A stretch of 64,000 bases of DNA from Platanthera guangdongensis (Eukaryota > Streptophyta > Magnoliopsida > Asparagales > Orchidaceae), in contig CM077150.1 of the NCBI GenBank assembly GCA_039583875.1, positions 175,035,499 to 175,099,498 on the forward strand, read 5' to 3'. The notes under the pieces are model-generated. The model saw nothing but the letters and a program-made list of their open reading frames with translations. It was not told the origin of the DNA and did not search any database. Below, in pieces: positions 1 through 11,527 of this stretch; the first letter of the stretch is position 1, and each line of letters starts with the position of its first letter. The position numbers and the translations under genes are program-made.

Positions 1-577
1 TTGATTATTTTTGTGTCGAATTCATATTTCGCAGCTATGTTATTCGATTTTAGATCTGTACCTTAAATGACAGAGAGGTTGCGGATACGAGTAGATCACT
101 CAAACATAAAAGGAGCCGCATGCACTCCTCGAGAGAGGATGACACGGATCTTCCGGATTGAAGTCAAATCAAATAGCGGGGTTCATCGCATAAGGAAACC
201 TTAGGGGTTTCGACTGGCCGAGGGATCTTAATCGATCAACCTAAGTTTAGTCAGGAGCGTATACTCGAGAGAGGTGCTTTTGTAATTTAGGAACCTCCAC
301 GGTCGAAGTAGGTAATTTAGAAGTTTGCTTTAATGAAAAGTTTATTTTATTTTAAAGTGAGTGTAGATCAAGTATTATCTTTTATTTTATTTTTCTGCCT
401 ATAGTTTAATTTCACTCATTTTATCATCCAATAAAATAATATTAATTCACGTGAGTAGGAGTACTCAACAGGCCCCGAGTCTAATACGACATTTTCTATA
501 ATATATTTTGATAGGTACACTTGCCTATTTGGGATTTTAGTTTGGATATATTTTCAAAACTATAAAATTCCTCATCA
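1..577 (+). mobile_element. Athila-like LTR, 3' part (5' end outside window)
   Basis: The segment aligns by eye with the 3' third of the Athila-A and Athila-B LTRs. Shared landmarks are the 'gaacctccacggtc' block near 291, the 'aatacgacat' block near 485 and 'ttgataggtacacttgcc' near 509. It ends in CA at 577 and is followed 6 bases later by a tRNA-Asp primer site, so this is the 3' end of a 5' LTR on the plus strand. It is clearly diverged from the two complete Athila elements, so it is an older or different subfamily. The left boundary is outside the window. Confidence 0.8.
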
Positions 578-583
578 AACTTT

Positions 584-600
584 TGGCGCAGTTGTCGGGT
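584..600 (+). other. Primer binding site, tRNA-Asp type (degenerate)
   Basis: TGGCGCAGTTGTCGGG follows the LTR end. Athila elements prime from tRNA-Asp with TGGCGCCGTTGCCGGGGA, as seen intact in Athila-A. Two mismatches are visible here. Confidence 0.75.
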
Positions 601-1025
601 ATATTTTTGTTGATATTTTGAAAGCGAAAATTGTATTACTTTTATCACTCTCTTTCTCTATCCTCAATTCTCTTTTTAATTTTCATTTTCAAATTCATTT
701 CTATTAGATAAGGGTTGTGTTTATTTTCTTTTATTAAAAAAATATTATCCCAATTGGCCGCTAAAATTGTCAAGCTTCAAAATCAACTAGATATTTTGGA
801 AGCCGCAAAAAAGCCCCAAATTTTTGTTCTAATTGTAGTGCTCCTCATCAAAGTGATAATTGTTATTATTATTATTATCAAAAATTTTGTTATGAAAATA
901 ATTTTACATTTATTATCAAAAATTGAAATGCGATGGATAAAAAACGAGCAATTGATCTAGAATCCCTTTGGAGAAAATAAACTTTTCTATAAAAGGAAAA
1001 GACCCACAAGTTTTTAAAATAATTA
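601..1025 (+). other. Leader remnant of the first Athila-like element
   Basis: This AT-rich stretch follows the primer site and corresponds in position to the untranslated leader of Athila elements. No recognisable gag is present. Short open stretches here (for example 715-960) are low-complexity and I do not treat them as genes. The element breaks off before the inverted LTR fragment that starts near 1026. Confidence 0.5.
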
Positions 1026-1720
1026 ACTTTGACCGTGGAGGTTCCCAAAATATATAAGTGACTCTCTCGAGAACACACAAACAACTAACTTTAGGTTGAT
1101 CAATTAAGACCCCCTCGACCAGTCAAAAACCCTAAGTTTTCTTTTAGCGGTGAAACCCACGATTGGGTTTGACCCCAATCCCGAAGATTTATGTCGTCCT
1201 CTCTCAAGGATGCATGCAAATCCTTTTTTCTTTGAGCGATCTCCTCATTTGCTTGGATTTCTCGATCAAGTAGCATGCAAATCTTAGATTGAAAAACATA
1301 CTTGCGACATATGAATTCAAAGCAAAAATTATTCAAAGATAAATCGAAGCGAAATAAATTAGAAAGTTTGCACATGTTTATAGAGACAAAATAAAATTTA
1401 TTTTATTCCAAAGTTCATCATGATCAAGTGTTCATGGAAATTTAGCTACTCATCATGATGAGATTACATAAAAAAAGAGGGAGAGACATGATTACTAAAG
1501 TTGAAATAACTTGAAATGAAATTGCAAAGAAAAGAGAACACTAGGAAAGAGAATACAAGAACTAAACTAGCTAATAAAAATGAAAATACAGCTAAAACAA
1601 ACCATAATTTCAAAAATTAAGCTCCCAAATCACCCTCATCAGCTCATGGACTTTTCTAAAATTTATAATAATATTTGCTAGAGAGTCATGCCACTAGGTC
1701 ATGCCCGTGACAGGGGCATG
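1026..1720 (-). mobile_element. Athila-like LTR fragment, opposite orientation to 1-577
   Basis: Read on the minus strand this matches the same LTR family as 1-577. 'gaccgtggaggttcc' at 1030 is the inverse of the block near 291, and the sequence continues through the 'ggtgaaacccac' and 'ccaatcccgaagatt' blocks to a GC-richer 'catgcccgtgacaggggcatg' stretch near 1698, which resembles the hairpin-rich part of Athila LTRs. Both ends look truncated. The right boundary with the Tekay LTR is approximate. Confidence 0.6.
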
Positions 1721-1873
1721 TTGTAACGACCTCCCCAGACCACGACACGAAAGGATAACCGGTCAAGCTCGTCGAGATCTGCTCCACGCTATGTCAAGCT
1801 CAGCTCGATGCTTTTCGTTGAGCTCAGGTCAACTGTTGTCATGTTACCTCTGATTAATTTTTGGGGTGTTACA
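1721..1873 (-). mobile_element. Tekay-F 3' LTR remnant with adjoining purine tract
   Basis: On the minus strand the LTR begins TGTAACACCCC at 1873. Only about 150 bp remain before homology to the Athila-like fragment takes over. The first 100 bases hold the same gagctc/agctcg palindromic array seen in the complete LTR of this family (34985-35228). The polypurine tract lies at 1874-1885, reading ggaggggaggat on the minus strand. Confidence 0.75.
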
Positions 1874-2037
1874 ATCCTCCCCTCCTTTCATAAATTTCAT
1901 CCCAAAATTTAATACAACATGCATAAACCAGTGACAAATATGTTACAATATATATTTTCTTCAACAAAAACATGTTACAACATTTTAGCTAAACAACTCG
2001 GGAAATTTAGCACTCATGGTCTGCTCCCGCTCCCATG

Positions 2038-3152
2038 TTAGCTATTCACCACACAATTGTCCAACCGGACCATGACCATCCCTATTGTCTTGTTCCTCAA
2101 TTGCTTAACCGCTTTATCGTCGATTTGAATGGACCTAACCTTCGTCGTTAGCCTAGATTTGATCGGTATGCGATCATTCGCAATCACTTGAGTTGGATCT
2201 TTCACGGTTTTTCGAAGCACTGGTATGTGGAACACATCATGCAATCCACTCAACTCTGCCAATAGATCTAGTAGATAGGAAGCTTCTCCAACTCAGTCCA
2301 CTACTTCGAACGGGCCAAGATACCTCGGACTTAACTTTTCAAGCGCCAAATCCTGGACACGCCCTTGAATGGTTTAATTTTCAAGTATACCCATTCTCCA
2401 AGCGCAAACTCTACGCTTCGGTGCGTGGCGTTATAGTACTTTACCTGCCAATCTTGGGCTATCAATAGCCTCTCCCGGATAGAGCGTATTGTCGAATTAT
2501 CTTCTTCGACTTCCTTATACTTATACAACTTAGATTCGCTTGTTTCCGCCCATGTTAATGGTGTACGATACTTCCTACCATACAAAGCTTCAAAAGGGGC
2601 CATATTTAGACTAGCTTGATAGCTGTTATTGTAGACGAACTCTACCATATAGATATGGTCTTCCCACCTCTTCCCAAAATCCAAGGCACACATTCGGAGC
2701 ATGTCCTCCATCGTTTTGTTGGTCCTCTCAGTCTGGCCATCCGTTTGTGAATGAAAGGTCGTACTGAACGTTAATTCTGTCCCCAACAATTGATGGATTA
2801 GCCTCCAATCATTCGAAGTGAAGCGTCCGTCTCAATCACTTACAATGTTATGGGGAACACTGTGTAATTGTACAATTTGCTCAACATAAGGCTTATTCAA
2901 GACTTCCACTGAATTGTCCATCTTGTTCGGAATGAAGTGAGGCACTTTAGTCAACCAGTCTACGATCACTCAAACAGAATCATTACCGCGTTGAGATCTC
3001 GGCAAACCGTGCATGAAATTCATTGAAATATCATCAAACTTCCATTCCGGAATAGGTAGCGACTTCAGGAAACCTACAGGCTCCTGGCATACATCTTTGA
3101 CGAAGGCATAAGTCTGACATTTAGCCACATAATGTGCTTTGTCTTTCTTCAA
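2038..3152 (-). pseudogene. Tekay-F integrase with C-terminal chromodomain-like end (broken)
   Basis: Three fragments read from right to left. 3152-2970 holds the zinc-finger end and the first catalytic region (VAKCQTYAFVKD, then PIPEWKFDDISMNFMHGLP). 2789-2331 holds the catalytic core end (HSQTDGQTERTNKTMEDMLR, then MAPFEALYGRKYRTPLTW). 2262-2038 holds the C-terminal ELSGLHDVFHIPVLRK block and the basic tail typical of chromoviral integrases. In the family this enzyme inserts the cDNA, and the chromodomain biases targeting to heterochromatin. Stops and frameshifts separate the pieces, so no product is expected. The nearby F2 copy (35428-35884) has the same C-terminus in better condition. Confidence 0.85.
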
Positions 3153-3519
3153 ACCCAGCCACTAGAATAACTTTTTCATGTCTTTATACATCTTTGTGCT
3201 CCCTAGGTGAATTTAATACTTTGTGAAGTGATCTTCATACATCAATTTGTCTCTCAGCTTACCCATAACGGGTTGCACAAACGACTACTTTTTCGCAAAA
3301 GGTCGTCACCCCAGGGGAATTGGCCATTTGACCCATCCACTGCATAGCGCTGTAAACTTTCATCAAGTTCCGTTGCTCGCCAAACCCTGTCCGCAATGTC
3401 ATATTGTACCTCCGTCTAGTTCAAGAACGCATTTGCATTGGAATTGTTTTCAACACAAGAAATCTCCAAATCTTCCAACTCCTGGATCAAACACTCATCA
3501 TGCATCTACCACCGAGTTG

Positions 3520-4700
3520 TCCTTGTCGGAGTCCTACGAGTCAAGGCATCTGCGACATTTCCCTTCCCTGGACTATCGTGAATTTGGAAGGTATAGTCCC
3601 CGAGGAACTCCATCCATCTACATTGTCGTATGTTGAGATCCTTATGATTCAATAAATACTCTAGTCTCTAATGGTCCATGAATATATCCATCTTCACGCC
3701 ATATAAATAATGACACCAATGTTTAAGTGCAAAAATCATCGCCGCCAACTCCAAGCCGTGGACGGGATAGTTCCATACTGAAGAAGAACGCAGTCTAAGC
3801 CTCTCCCTGACACATCACTATAGATTTCAAAGTCATTTGAACCACATGGCGACGTCAATATTAACGTCGTGGTCAGGCAACTCTTCAGCTCTTCGAAAGC
3901 TCATGCACACTCCGCCATCCAAACGAACTTCTGATCCTTCCTTGTTAATATGGTAAGAGTAAAAGTGCTTCGTGAGAAGTTTTCTACGAAATGTTTGTAG
4001 TAGCAGGCCAGTCCAAGGAATCTCCTGACTTCGACCATAGAAGACAACACCGGCCACTCATGTATGGCTCTTATCTTTGACAGATCCACCGTAATGCCCT
4101 CTCCACTCACCACAAGGCCCAAAAAAGCCATTGACGATAGCAAAAACTCACTTTTTGTGAACTTGGCATAGAGCTTGTTTCTCCTCAGGGTGTGTAACAC
4201 CATCCATAAATAGTTCGCATGATCTTCTTCAGACTAATAATACACTAGAATGTCATCAATGAAGATGATTACAAACAAGTCCAAGTACTCTCAAAATGTT
4301 CGGTGTATTAGGTCCATTAACACTAATGGAGCATTTATTAGACCAAACGACATTATAGTGAACTCGTAATGACCATAGTGTGTTCCAAACGCTCTCTTGG
4401 GAATGTCACCTTCCCGAATCCTCAACTAGAAGTAATAAGACTTTAAGTCCAGTTTAGAATAGACGGTTGATCCACTAGCTGATCAAACAAGTCATCAATT
4501 CGATGTATTGGTTACTTGTTCTTCTCCGTCAGCTTATTCAATCCGCGATAGTCGATGCACAACCGCAGACTACTATTCTTCTTTTTCACAAAGAGAAGAG
4601 GTGTGCTCTAAGGTGACATACTTGGGCGTATATAACCCAGTTCTAGCAACTCTTGTAGTTGAACTTTCAGTTTCTCCATTTTCTTTCGCGCTACACGATA
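3520..4700 (-). pseudogene. Tekay-F reverse transcriptase and RNase H (broken)
   Basis: The reverse transcriptase catalytic motif reads FIDDILVY at 4263-4240 on the minus strand, preceded by [18 protein letters not shown], both diagnostic of Ty3/gypsy enzymes. The connection region (RRFLGLACYYKHFVENFS) lies at 4203-3901. RNase H remnants (DLNIRQCRWMEFLGDY, then HDSPGKGNVADALT) lie near 3650-3520. Several frameshifts and stops break the frame. The enzyme would copy element RNA into DNA in the virus-like particle. Without repair none of this is functional. Confidence 0.85.
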
Positions 4701-4936
4701 TGGCGAGCGGGCCACAGGTTTTGCACTGGCACCAACTAAATAGAGAATTCAACCTCCTGATGGGGTGGTAACCCCAAGACCTCCTTCGGGAACACATCAG
4801 CAAACTATGAAACAATCAGAACATCACTCACATTGGCTTTTGGCTCAACAACTGTAATAAGCATGAAGAAGAACTTTGAGCCATTCCGAATAGCTTTGAT
4901 GACTTGGAGAGCAGACATCAACAATTTGCTCGATCC

Positions 4937-5290
4937 TCACATACCAGTGAATTTCAACTCTAGCTCGGTATTATATCCTAGTGTGATCTTCTTTGAATTG
5001 CAATCGATAAAGGCACGCTGCTCTGAGAGGCATTCCATACCAAAGATCACATCAAATTCCGATATCGGCAGCACAGATGCATCCAATCCGAAATCCTGAC
5101 TTCCTATATGAAACTCCACACAGCAAGTCTTATCTGCATGCATCTCGCATCTGTTTGGTAATAACACTTTCACATTATATTTTGTCATACGAATCGACAC
5201 TCAGATCCGTGACACGAAGTCCACAGATAGAAACGAATGTGAAGCACCCGTATCAAACAGTACTCTCGCCAGATGGTCATGAATCAGGAT
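4937..5290 (-). pseudogene. Tekay-F aspartic protease (broken)
   Basis: The active-site block LFDTGASHSF is encoded on the minus strand near 5258-5229, followed by a stop. The rest of the fold (VLLPNRCEMHADKTCCVEF, then ISEFDVIFGMECLSEQRAFI) lies in 5200-4937. In Ty3/gypsy elements this protease cuts the Gag-Pol polyprotein. The DTG triad is intact but an in-frame stop follows about ten residues later. Confidence 0.8.
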
Positions 5291-5395
5291 AAAACCTAAG
5301 ACAAACACATCATAAACAATCTACACACAAGCTATGAAGTATCCAAAACAATAATATAGTATCTTAACTCGTACATGTGACGGCATCACTTTGTT

Positions 5396-6148
5396 TTATG
5401 TCTCCTGTTGTCCAACATTATAAACTTGGGGCTGCGCCTGGGATGTAGAGGACTCCACAACTGAATTTCCCTTTTCAGCATATGCTCCTGTCTTCTTCTC
5501 ACCCTTTGGCGGACCAACCTGACAGTCACGGGCAAGATGACTCACCTTACCACATGTATGACAAGCACGAGGTTCTTTCCTCGAAGTGTCTCCAAACGCA
5601 ATAGTTGAGGGAGCCTGTGTAGAAGACTTAGATCTCTTACCCCATTTCCTTTGATAGTTTATTTCTCCCTGGTGCGACACTTTGAACTTGAGATTTGTCA
5701 CAGCCAAGTTCCTCTTGCCCTTTAACAGCTTCACATCTTTCTCCAATGCACGAGTCATATCAACCAACCCTTGAAACCCCTAGTTCACCGAACTCGAGAG
5801 CAGGAATCTAAACTCATCCCGAAACCTTTCGTAGAACCTATTAATTTTACGCTCTTTGTCAGCAAAGATAGATCTTGCATAACGTCTCAACCTGGTAAAC
5901 TCATGTAAGTAGGTGTCAACACTACTTTCCCCTTGTGTTAAATGCTGGAATTCATTTTCCATTGCTATGCGCTGAGACGTTGGCATGTGCTTTGCCAAAA
6001 ACAGTCTCGAAAACTCCTCTATCGAGACTTCCATTAGTTGTCTTCCCGCCAAGTGGTGCAGCTCCATTTCATCCCACCAAAGTCGAGCCTCTCCTTCCAA
6101 CAAGAACGTGGCTAAGGTGACTTTCCATTCCTCCTCTATTCTTATCGC
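5396..6148 (-). pseudogene. Tekay-F gag, capsid and zinc knuckle part
   Basis: 6143-5780 encodes the retrotransposon gag domain (WKVTLATFLLEGEARLWWDE, then FSRLFLAKHMPTSQRIAMEN). 5767-5396 encodes the nucleocapsid with one CCHC knuckle, CHTCGKVSHLARDC, at 5563-5522. A stop separates the two. The N-terminal gag codons are missing here because LTR-G inserted at 6148. They are found at 32580 and above, and the frame joins as ILTA-IRIEEEWK across the ATCGC duplication. Gag forms the particle that packages element RNA. Confidence 0.85.
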
Positions 6149-7439
6149 TGTCACAACCCGCATTTTCTCAACATTTAAGTTATATCAGTTAAGAGAAAAT
6201 ATGCGTCGTGATGCCACGCCGTGTAGGGGATAACTGCAAACACTCAGACAAAACTCGAAACACTATAGTTTATATGAAATCCATACATTATTAAGTAAAA
6301 ACCAATTTAAATTGGATGGTCGTATCCCTCGGCATAGTGTATCAACTAGTCCACGAGTAAACATATAGTTATATGCAACAGAAAATACTTTGGTTATGTT
6401 GATTAACACCCTACATGAGTACAAATATCCCAAATGGACAACTCATGGCATGCAAGACTCTAGATTTATTATAAGTATGTAAATAGTCTTTACTTTAGGT
6501 ATAAAATAATATTTTAGTTTTAGAAATTTGAGATGTATGAAGTACTAGTAGTAATGCTTTTATAAGTGAAAATACCTAACATGCAACTTAACATAAAACA
6601 TTCCCAAAGAGCAAGTAAAAACAACCACAAAAGACAAAACTAGCAACTTAGCAAAGTATTTAGCAATTCAAAAGAAAACCACCAGTGGGCGTCAACAAAC
6701 TGACACGAACCCACTGGTCAGTATTTGTGTCTGTACTAACAAAAAACAACAAAGAACTACCTCTCAATGTAGAGGGAACCTCTGCAACACTGTCGTCCAC
6801 TAGCAAATACCAATCATAGCCGCTCAACCGGCTACTACCCTGAACCTGAGACATTCAAAGAAAGAACACCTCAGCAATAAAAATACAAGTGACAAACGAA
6901 ACTGTCATTAAACAAGGGAGTAGCAAGATTACTAATCCAAACCTGAATAGCTGTCAAAAATACAGCAAACTAACTAGAGATTAAGTACGAAAGAGAACTT
7001 ATAAAGTTAAAAGGTAATGAAATTTGCACCAAGGGCGAACAGAGTAATACTCCGAGAACATCTGCGAGAATAGGCAGAAATAGCATTATTTTAATCCATT
7101 GGAAACAAAAACAAGACAAAGGCTTAATAAACAAGTGTATCATTAAAACCGTAACGCAACCAGATCCGAGTCGGGACCAGCCGGTCAAACCCAAACTAAC
7201 AGACCAAAACGTCTCAAAAACGGGACTACGGTGGCGGCCATCTGGTCCAACATAACCCAACAGCCCAAAAACAAGACCCAAACATGCCTTAGTGTAATGA
7301 TTCATGAAACTAAGCCAACCAAACCAAACCCCCAAAACCAAATACCCATAAAGCACAAACTCGACAAATTCAGCAAAAACTCGACGATTCTAACTTGGCA
7401 AAACTAAGCCTTTAGAGATGCACGTCAAATTGGTCAAAG
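6149..7439 (-). other. LTR-G, 3' part without gene
   Basis: There is no gene here. The stretch aligns with 51949-53260 of Tekay-C throughout, from the 'aacccgcattttctcaac' terminus to the start of the palindromic array. Open stretches such as 6970-7356 and its counterpart 52852-53088 are hydrophobic, poorly conserved translations of LTR sequence. Confidence 0.75.
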
Positions 7440-8290
7440 GACAAAAATCTAAGGGAAAAGCGTCGAGTACACTCAACACCACGTCGAGTGCAGTCAACGC
7501 ACTCGACGCCACAACTCAGCACACTCAACGCTTAAACACAACAGCAAAAACAGGCGATGGTGTTGAGTGAGTTCAGCTCACTCAACGCTTTACCACATAG
7601 CTGCCAAAATCAGATGACAGCATTGAGTGAGTTCAGCTCACTCAACTCTATCAACACTTTAACACTTAAATTGCAGAGTTAAAGCGACGGCGTTGAGTGA
7701 GTTCAGCTCACTCAATGCGGTCAACGTTTTTCTATAAAAGCGACGGCTTTGAGTGAGTACAAATCACTCAACGTTGTCAATGCTTTTCTATAAAAGCGAC
7801 GACGTTGAGTGAGTTCAGCTCACTCATCACTGTCAATGCTTTCTTACATAGCTTTACAAAATAAAGGGACGACGTTGAGTGAGTTCAGCTCACTCAACAC
7901 TGTCAATTCTTTCTACTTGGATTTAACAGATTTAAGAGACGACGTTGAGGGAGTTCAGCTTACTCAATGTTGTCAACATTTTTTACTTGTATTTACAGAT
8001 TTAAGAGACGACGTTGAGTAAGTTCAGCTCACTCAACGTTGTTGATGCTTTAATACTTAACTTGCCGATTAAAGTGATGGCGTCGAGTGAGTTAAGCTCA
8101 CTCAAAGTTGTCAACGCTTTCAGACTTAACTTCTAAAATTTAAGAGAAAGGTGTTGAGTTAGCTAAGCTCACTCAACGCCGCATTGAGTGTATACCACTC
8201 ACCCAACGCTTTTTAACTTAGCTTATCAGACCTCTCAGCAAGGCGTTGAGTGCATTCAACACACTCAATGCTTTTATACTTAGACTAAAA
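7440..8290. repeat. Palindromic tandem array in LTR-G (ttgagtgag...ctcactcaa units)
   Basis: About ten to twelve imperfect units of roughly 60 bp lie here. Each holds a short hairpin with arms TTGAGTGAG and CTCACTCAA around a 5-base loop (ttcag), followed by a spacer like 'cgctgtcaatgctttt'. The same array occurs at the equivalent place of the Tekay-C LTR (53262-53690). Analogous arrays with other arm sequences occur in the two other Tekay-type LTRs of this window. Confidence 0.85.
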
Positions 8291-9149
8291 ACTGAACTTC
8301 TACACTAACATTACACTAAAAGCTTTTAGACAGAAACCTGCTAGAGGGTTATCATCCCAATAGTCTTATACTAACAACTTATAATTATATTTGACCTAGA
8401 CAAAGGATGATTTTACAGCCATGCTAAGAGTCATCTGGCCTACCAGAATAGGAAACTGAAGGGGCAAAAGGCTCGGTAAGGGTGTCAACACCACTTGCCT
8501 CAAGATCTACAGAAAATCATTTTTTGACATGGAGGTAATCCTACCCTAATCTGATCCTGCTGTGGCGGGAGGATTGTAACGCCCCCGATTTTTCGATGAT
8601 TTTGTTTGATTTGCTATCATCATATTTATGACGTCATGAGATTACTTTTAATGTCGAGTTGACGGCGCATCGCCGTTAAGGCCTTTTTGCGTCCGTGGAG
8701 TCGAGTCGGCCAAATTCCTGTTGTAATTGGAAAATTTTGCCTTTGGAAATTAAGTTAAATAATTTTGGATTTGCTCGTCTAGTTTCGTCGCGATCCGAGC
8801 GATATTTGGGCTTCGACGATTTTCCAAAGTTTTGTAGAATTTATTTTCACCGTAGACTTTGAAAATATATATCTCTAGAATGGATCGTCGGATTTTGGTT
8901 TTGACTTCGTCGTTGGGTTCGTAGCGTCAGTGTTCGCATACAATGCAAATTTCTTTTAATTCGGTGCCAGTTTGGGCCTCCGTTTTGAACTCTTGTTTCC
9001 TTATTCAAAAAAATATATAAATATGATTATTTTAATATTAAAGCACTATTCAAAAATATCATTTACTATTCATCTCTATAGTTTGATTTTTTGGATATAT
9101 TTGTAAAATGTTACTCTTCATGCAAATTAATTGTCTAATACTCCAGTGC

Positions 9150-9435
9150 TACTCTTAGTTACTCGAGTGCTGCTTCCTAAGGACTCGAGTGCTGCTTCTT
9201 AGCTACTCGAGTGCTGCTTCTTAACTACTCGAGTGCTGCCTTAACTACTCGAGTACTGCTCTTAACTACTCGAGTGCTGCCATCTTCTACTCGAGTGCTG
9301 CCTTCCAACCTCTCGAGTTCTGTCTGTTGTTCTCGAGTACTAAAGTACTAAATTTGGTACTCGAGTAGTCTTTTTCTACTTCTCGAGTAGATGTAATCTT
9401 GCTCTCGAGTGCTGTATATTCATCCTGAGTAGTCT
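9150..9435. repeat. CTCGAG-centred short tandem array in LTR-S
   Basis: About a dozen copies of a 15 to 25 bp unit with the core 'ctactcgagtgctgc'. Each centres on the palindrome CTCGAG. It sits in the same relative part of the LTR as the hairpin array of LTR-G but with a different sequence. Confidence 0.8.
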
Positions 9436-9659
9436 GTTTCAGTTTGCGTTCGAGCGACTTTTTGAGGGTCACAATGGTGTTGTATAAAAACTGGTTAACA
9501 TGAAATTTGTTCATCTCGGCGAGATCTACAACTTTCATGCTAGGCACTTTTCGATTTGAAGCCATCCTAAACCTCTATTTTCGTTTTCCGCACACCCGCT
9601 CGTAAATAGTCCGTTTTTAGGCAAAAGTTTTTAAAAAAACATATATATATTCTGATACT

Positions 9660-11527
9660 TAAATAATTAAGAAAGAAAAATTTCCTTCATCTTCTTCCTC
9701 ACGCTTTAGCCCGAACCGAAACCAGTGCAGCAACTCCCTCCCGTTCGTGAATCTTCTGGTGGTCGCTGACGGTGCTCCGGGGCTCGAAATCTTCAACCGA
9801 GTATAGATCTGGAAAGCTCTCGCCGAGACCAACACCATCATGGTAAAATTTTCCCCATTTTTTTTTTGAAATTTCTCGTTAGGGTTTTTCGGCCCTAACC
9901 TTTATTTAGGTCATTTTTGTTCAGATTTCGACTCCTCCCGTCGTTTTTTGCCCCGATCCGCGACGAGAACTAATTCAGAGAACGTTTCCGGTAAAAACCA
10001 AGGAAAGTGGTGGTTTACCCTCATTTTCCTCTTCTTCGGTTAATGGTAACTGCTAAGTTTTGTTTTTAATCTTTCTGCACTTTGTCTTTCCAAGTTATTG
10101 AAATGTTTAATCCTTCCTTGAAGATCGCTTGTATTTTTTTTAGAGCTGTCATGGTAATTCAATCTCGTCAAGCCTGTTTAATCTTTCTTGAAATGTTTCA
10201 CTGATGGCTTTAAATGCTTTATCTATCATTATTGAACGTATTATAGTTTATCTAGGATTGTAAATCATTCCTAAGGGTTGATCAACCACGTGTTGAATCT
10301 AGAAATGTCAAGTAGAATCTGACGTGCCAAGTCTCGAGATATATGTGGTGGTTTTTTTGTGGGTTTTCTTGATTGCGGGAGTTAGTGGACGAAACCACCT
10401 CTGCAAATGTTTGTTTCCTTTATTAGTACCCTGTGGATGTCTACCAGGTTTTTGGGCGTCTCCAGTGTATGGTGGAGAGTATGAGACTCCCTCGCAGTTA
10501 GACGAATATTATATTTGTGAGGGTGGTCCAGTTGAGTGACCACCTCGCCCGTGTTTTTGGGTAGAGTCAAGCACAGATGCTTAATAAAGGTTTTGTATTT
10601 CTTCCTTATGATTTTTTAATGTTGTCACCTTATAGCCTCATGCCTCTGGTGTATTCTTATTGTACGTGACGAATCAAGTAAGTGTTCTTTTCTTGTTGAT
10701 GCCCTATTTTTGTACTTTACTTTAGTGCTTTTGGTCTGGGCTGGTACCCCTTTAACCTTTGTTTATAGTTTGGCTTATTTTTCTTCCACCACTTGTACTT
10801 TCTTGCTGAGGTGTTCTGTCTTTGGAATGCCTCAGGTTCAGAGCTGTAGCTGAGTTCGGTGCTGGTTTTTTTGGATCTCTTGAGCGGAAGTGTTGTCTGT
10901 GGTCGTTGCCTCATCTTATCGAGGTAGATTGTTATTTATTTTGTTTTACTGGTTCAGACATACTATACTGAATGTGGGTTCGTGTCAGTTTATTGATGCC
11001 TACAGAATTGCTATTTTTAGATACTTGTTAGCTGCTTAGTTTTCTTAATGTGGATGTGGATTACTTGCTCTCTGGGATGTTTTATGTTAGTATTGCATGA
11101 TAGTTAATTTCAAGTATAAAAATTACTATTATTACCTCATGCATTACATATTTTAAAATATAAAATCAATATATTTAACGACCGTACAAATATACTTTTA
11201 TTTCTACTAAATTTAGAACTTGTATGCCTTGAGTTGTCCTTTAGAAGTCTTTAAGCTCTTGTAGGGTGTCTAATCTGATAAAAGAAGTACTTTCCGCAGC
11301 GTTTAATTACTTTTTTGTGAACTAGATGAGCCACTAAGTCGAGGGATACGGCCAACTACTGCACTTAAACTGATTTTAGCATAAAATAACTTAAAAAAAC
11401 TTTCTTCATGATTAAGTAGTTGTTTGCCTGAGTATCCGCAGTTATCCACTGCTGACGTGACATCATGCCACTCATTTTCCCTTACTATGATAAGTTATTA
11501 AATGCAGTAAAAATGCGGGTTGTGACA
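9660..11527 (+). other. LTR-S, 3' half: no gene
   Basis: No gene is seen in this stretch. It is transcribed-LTR type sequence with pyrimidine-rich tracts near 9660-9740 and an AT-rich end. The open stretch at 10324-10539 has no recognisable domain and no counterpart in LTR-G. Confidence 0.55.

Larger units (their letters stand above)
1721..6148 (-). mobile_element. Tekay-F, left (3') part of a split Ty3/gypsy element
   Basis: This is the 3' part of a minus-strand element: a short LTR remnant, purine tract, integrase, RNase H, reverse transcriptase, protease and most of gag, read from right to left. It stops at 6148 inside gag. The other part begins at 32576. The two halves share the 5-bp duplication ATCGC (6144-6148 and 32576-32580) and the gag frame reads through when joined. 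The long-LTR type, the primer site starting TGGTATCA and the integrase C-terminus ending in a chromodomain-like stretch point to the Tekay/Del chromovirus clade. All coding parts carry stops and frameshifts. Confidence 0.85.
8575..11527 (+). mobile_element. LTR-S: plus-oriented Tekay-type LTR (2953 bp), probably solo
   Basis: It starts TGTAACGCCCCCGA and ends GCGGGTTGTGACA, the same terminal sequences as LTR-G but in the opposite orientation. Flanking pentamers are aggat (8570-8574) and acgat (11528-11532), a 4 of 5 match that would fit an eroded duplication. The flanks join into a continuous LTR-G in one polarity, which favours an insertion. The alternative is that 'ggcgggaggat' before 8575 is a polypurine tract and this is the 3' LTR of a lost element. 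A short repeat (caccacttgcctcaa) occurs on both sides, near 8491 and 11578. No genes are contained. Confidence 0.6.

Noticed and set aside
6970..7356. Hydrophobic minus-strand ORF in LTR-G, with a partial counterpart at 52852-53088
   Set aside because: It lies inside an LTR, with no domain, a shifted start and weak conservation between the two copies.
7440..8290. Regular hairpin repeats that resemble a CRISPR array
   Set aside because: Spacers are similar to each other rather than unique, the array is inside a plant LTR, and no cas genes are present.
10324..10539. Plus-strand ORF in LTR-S with an apparent signal-peptide-like start
   Set aside because: It is LTR sequence without a family match or a second copy, and too short to support.
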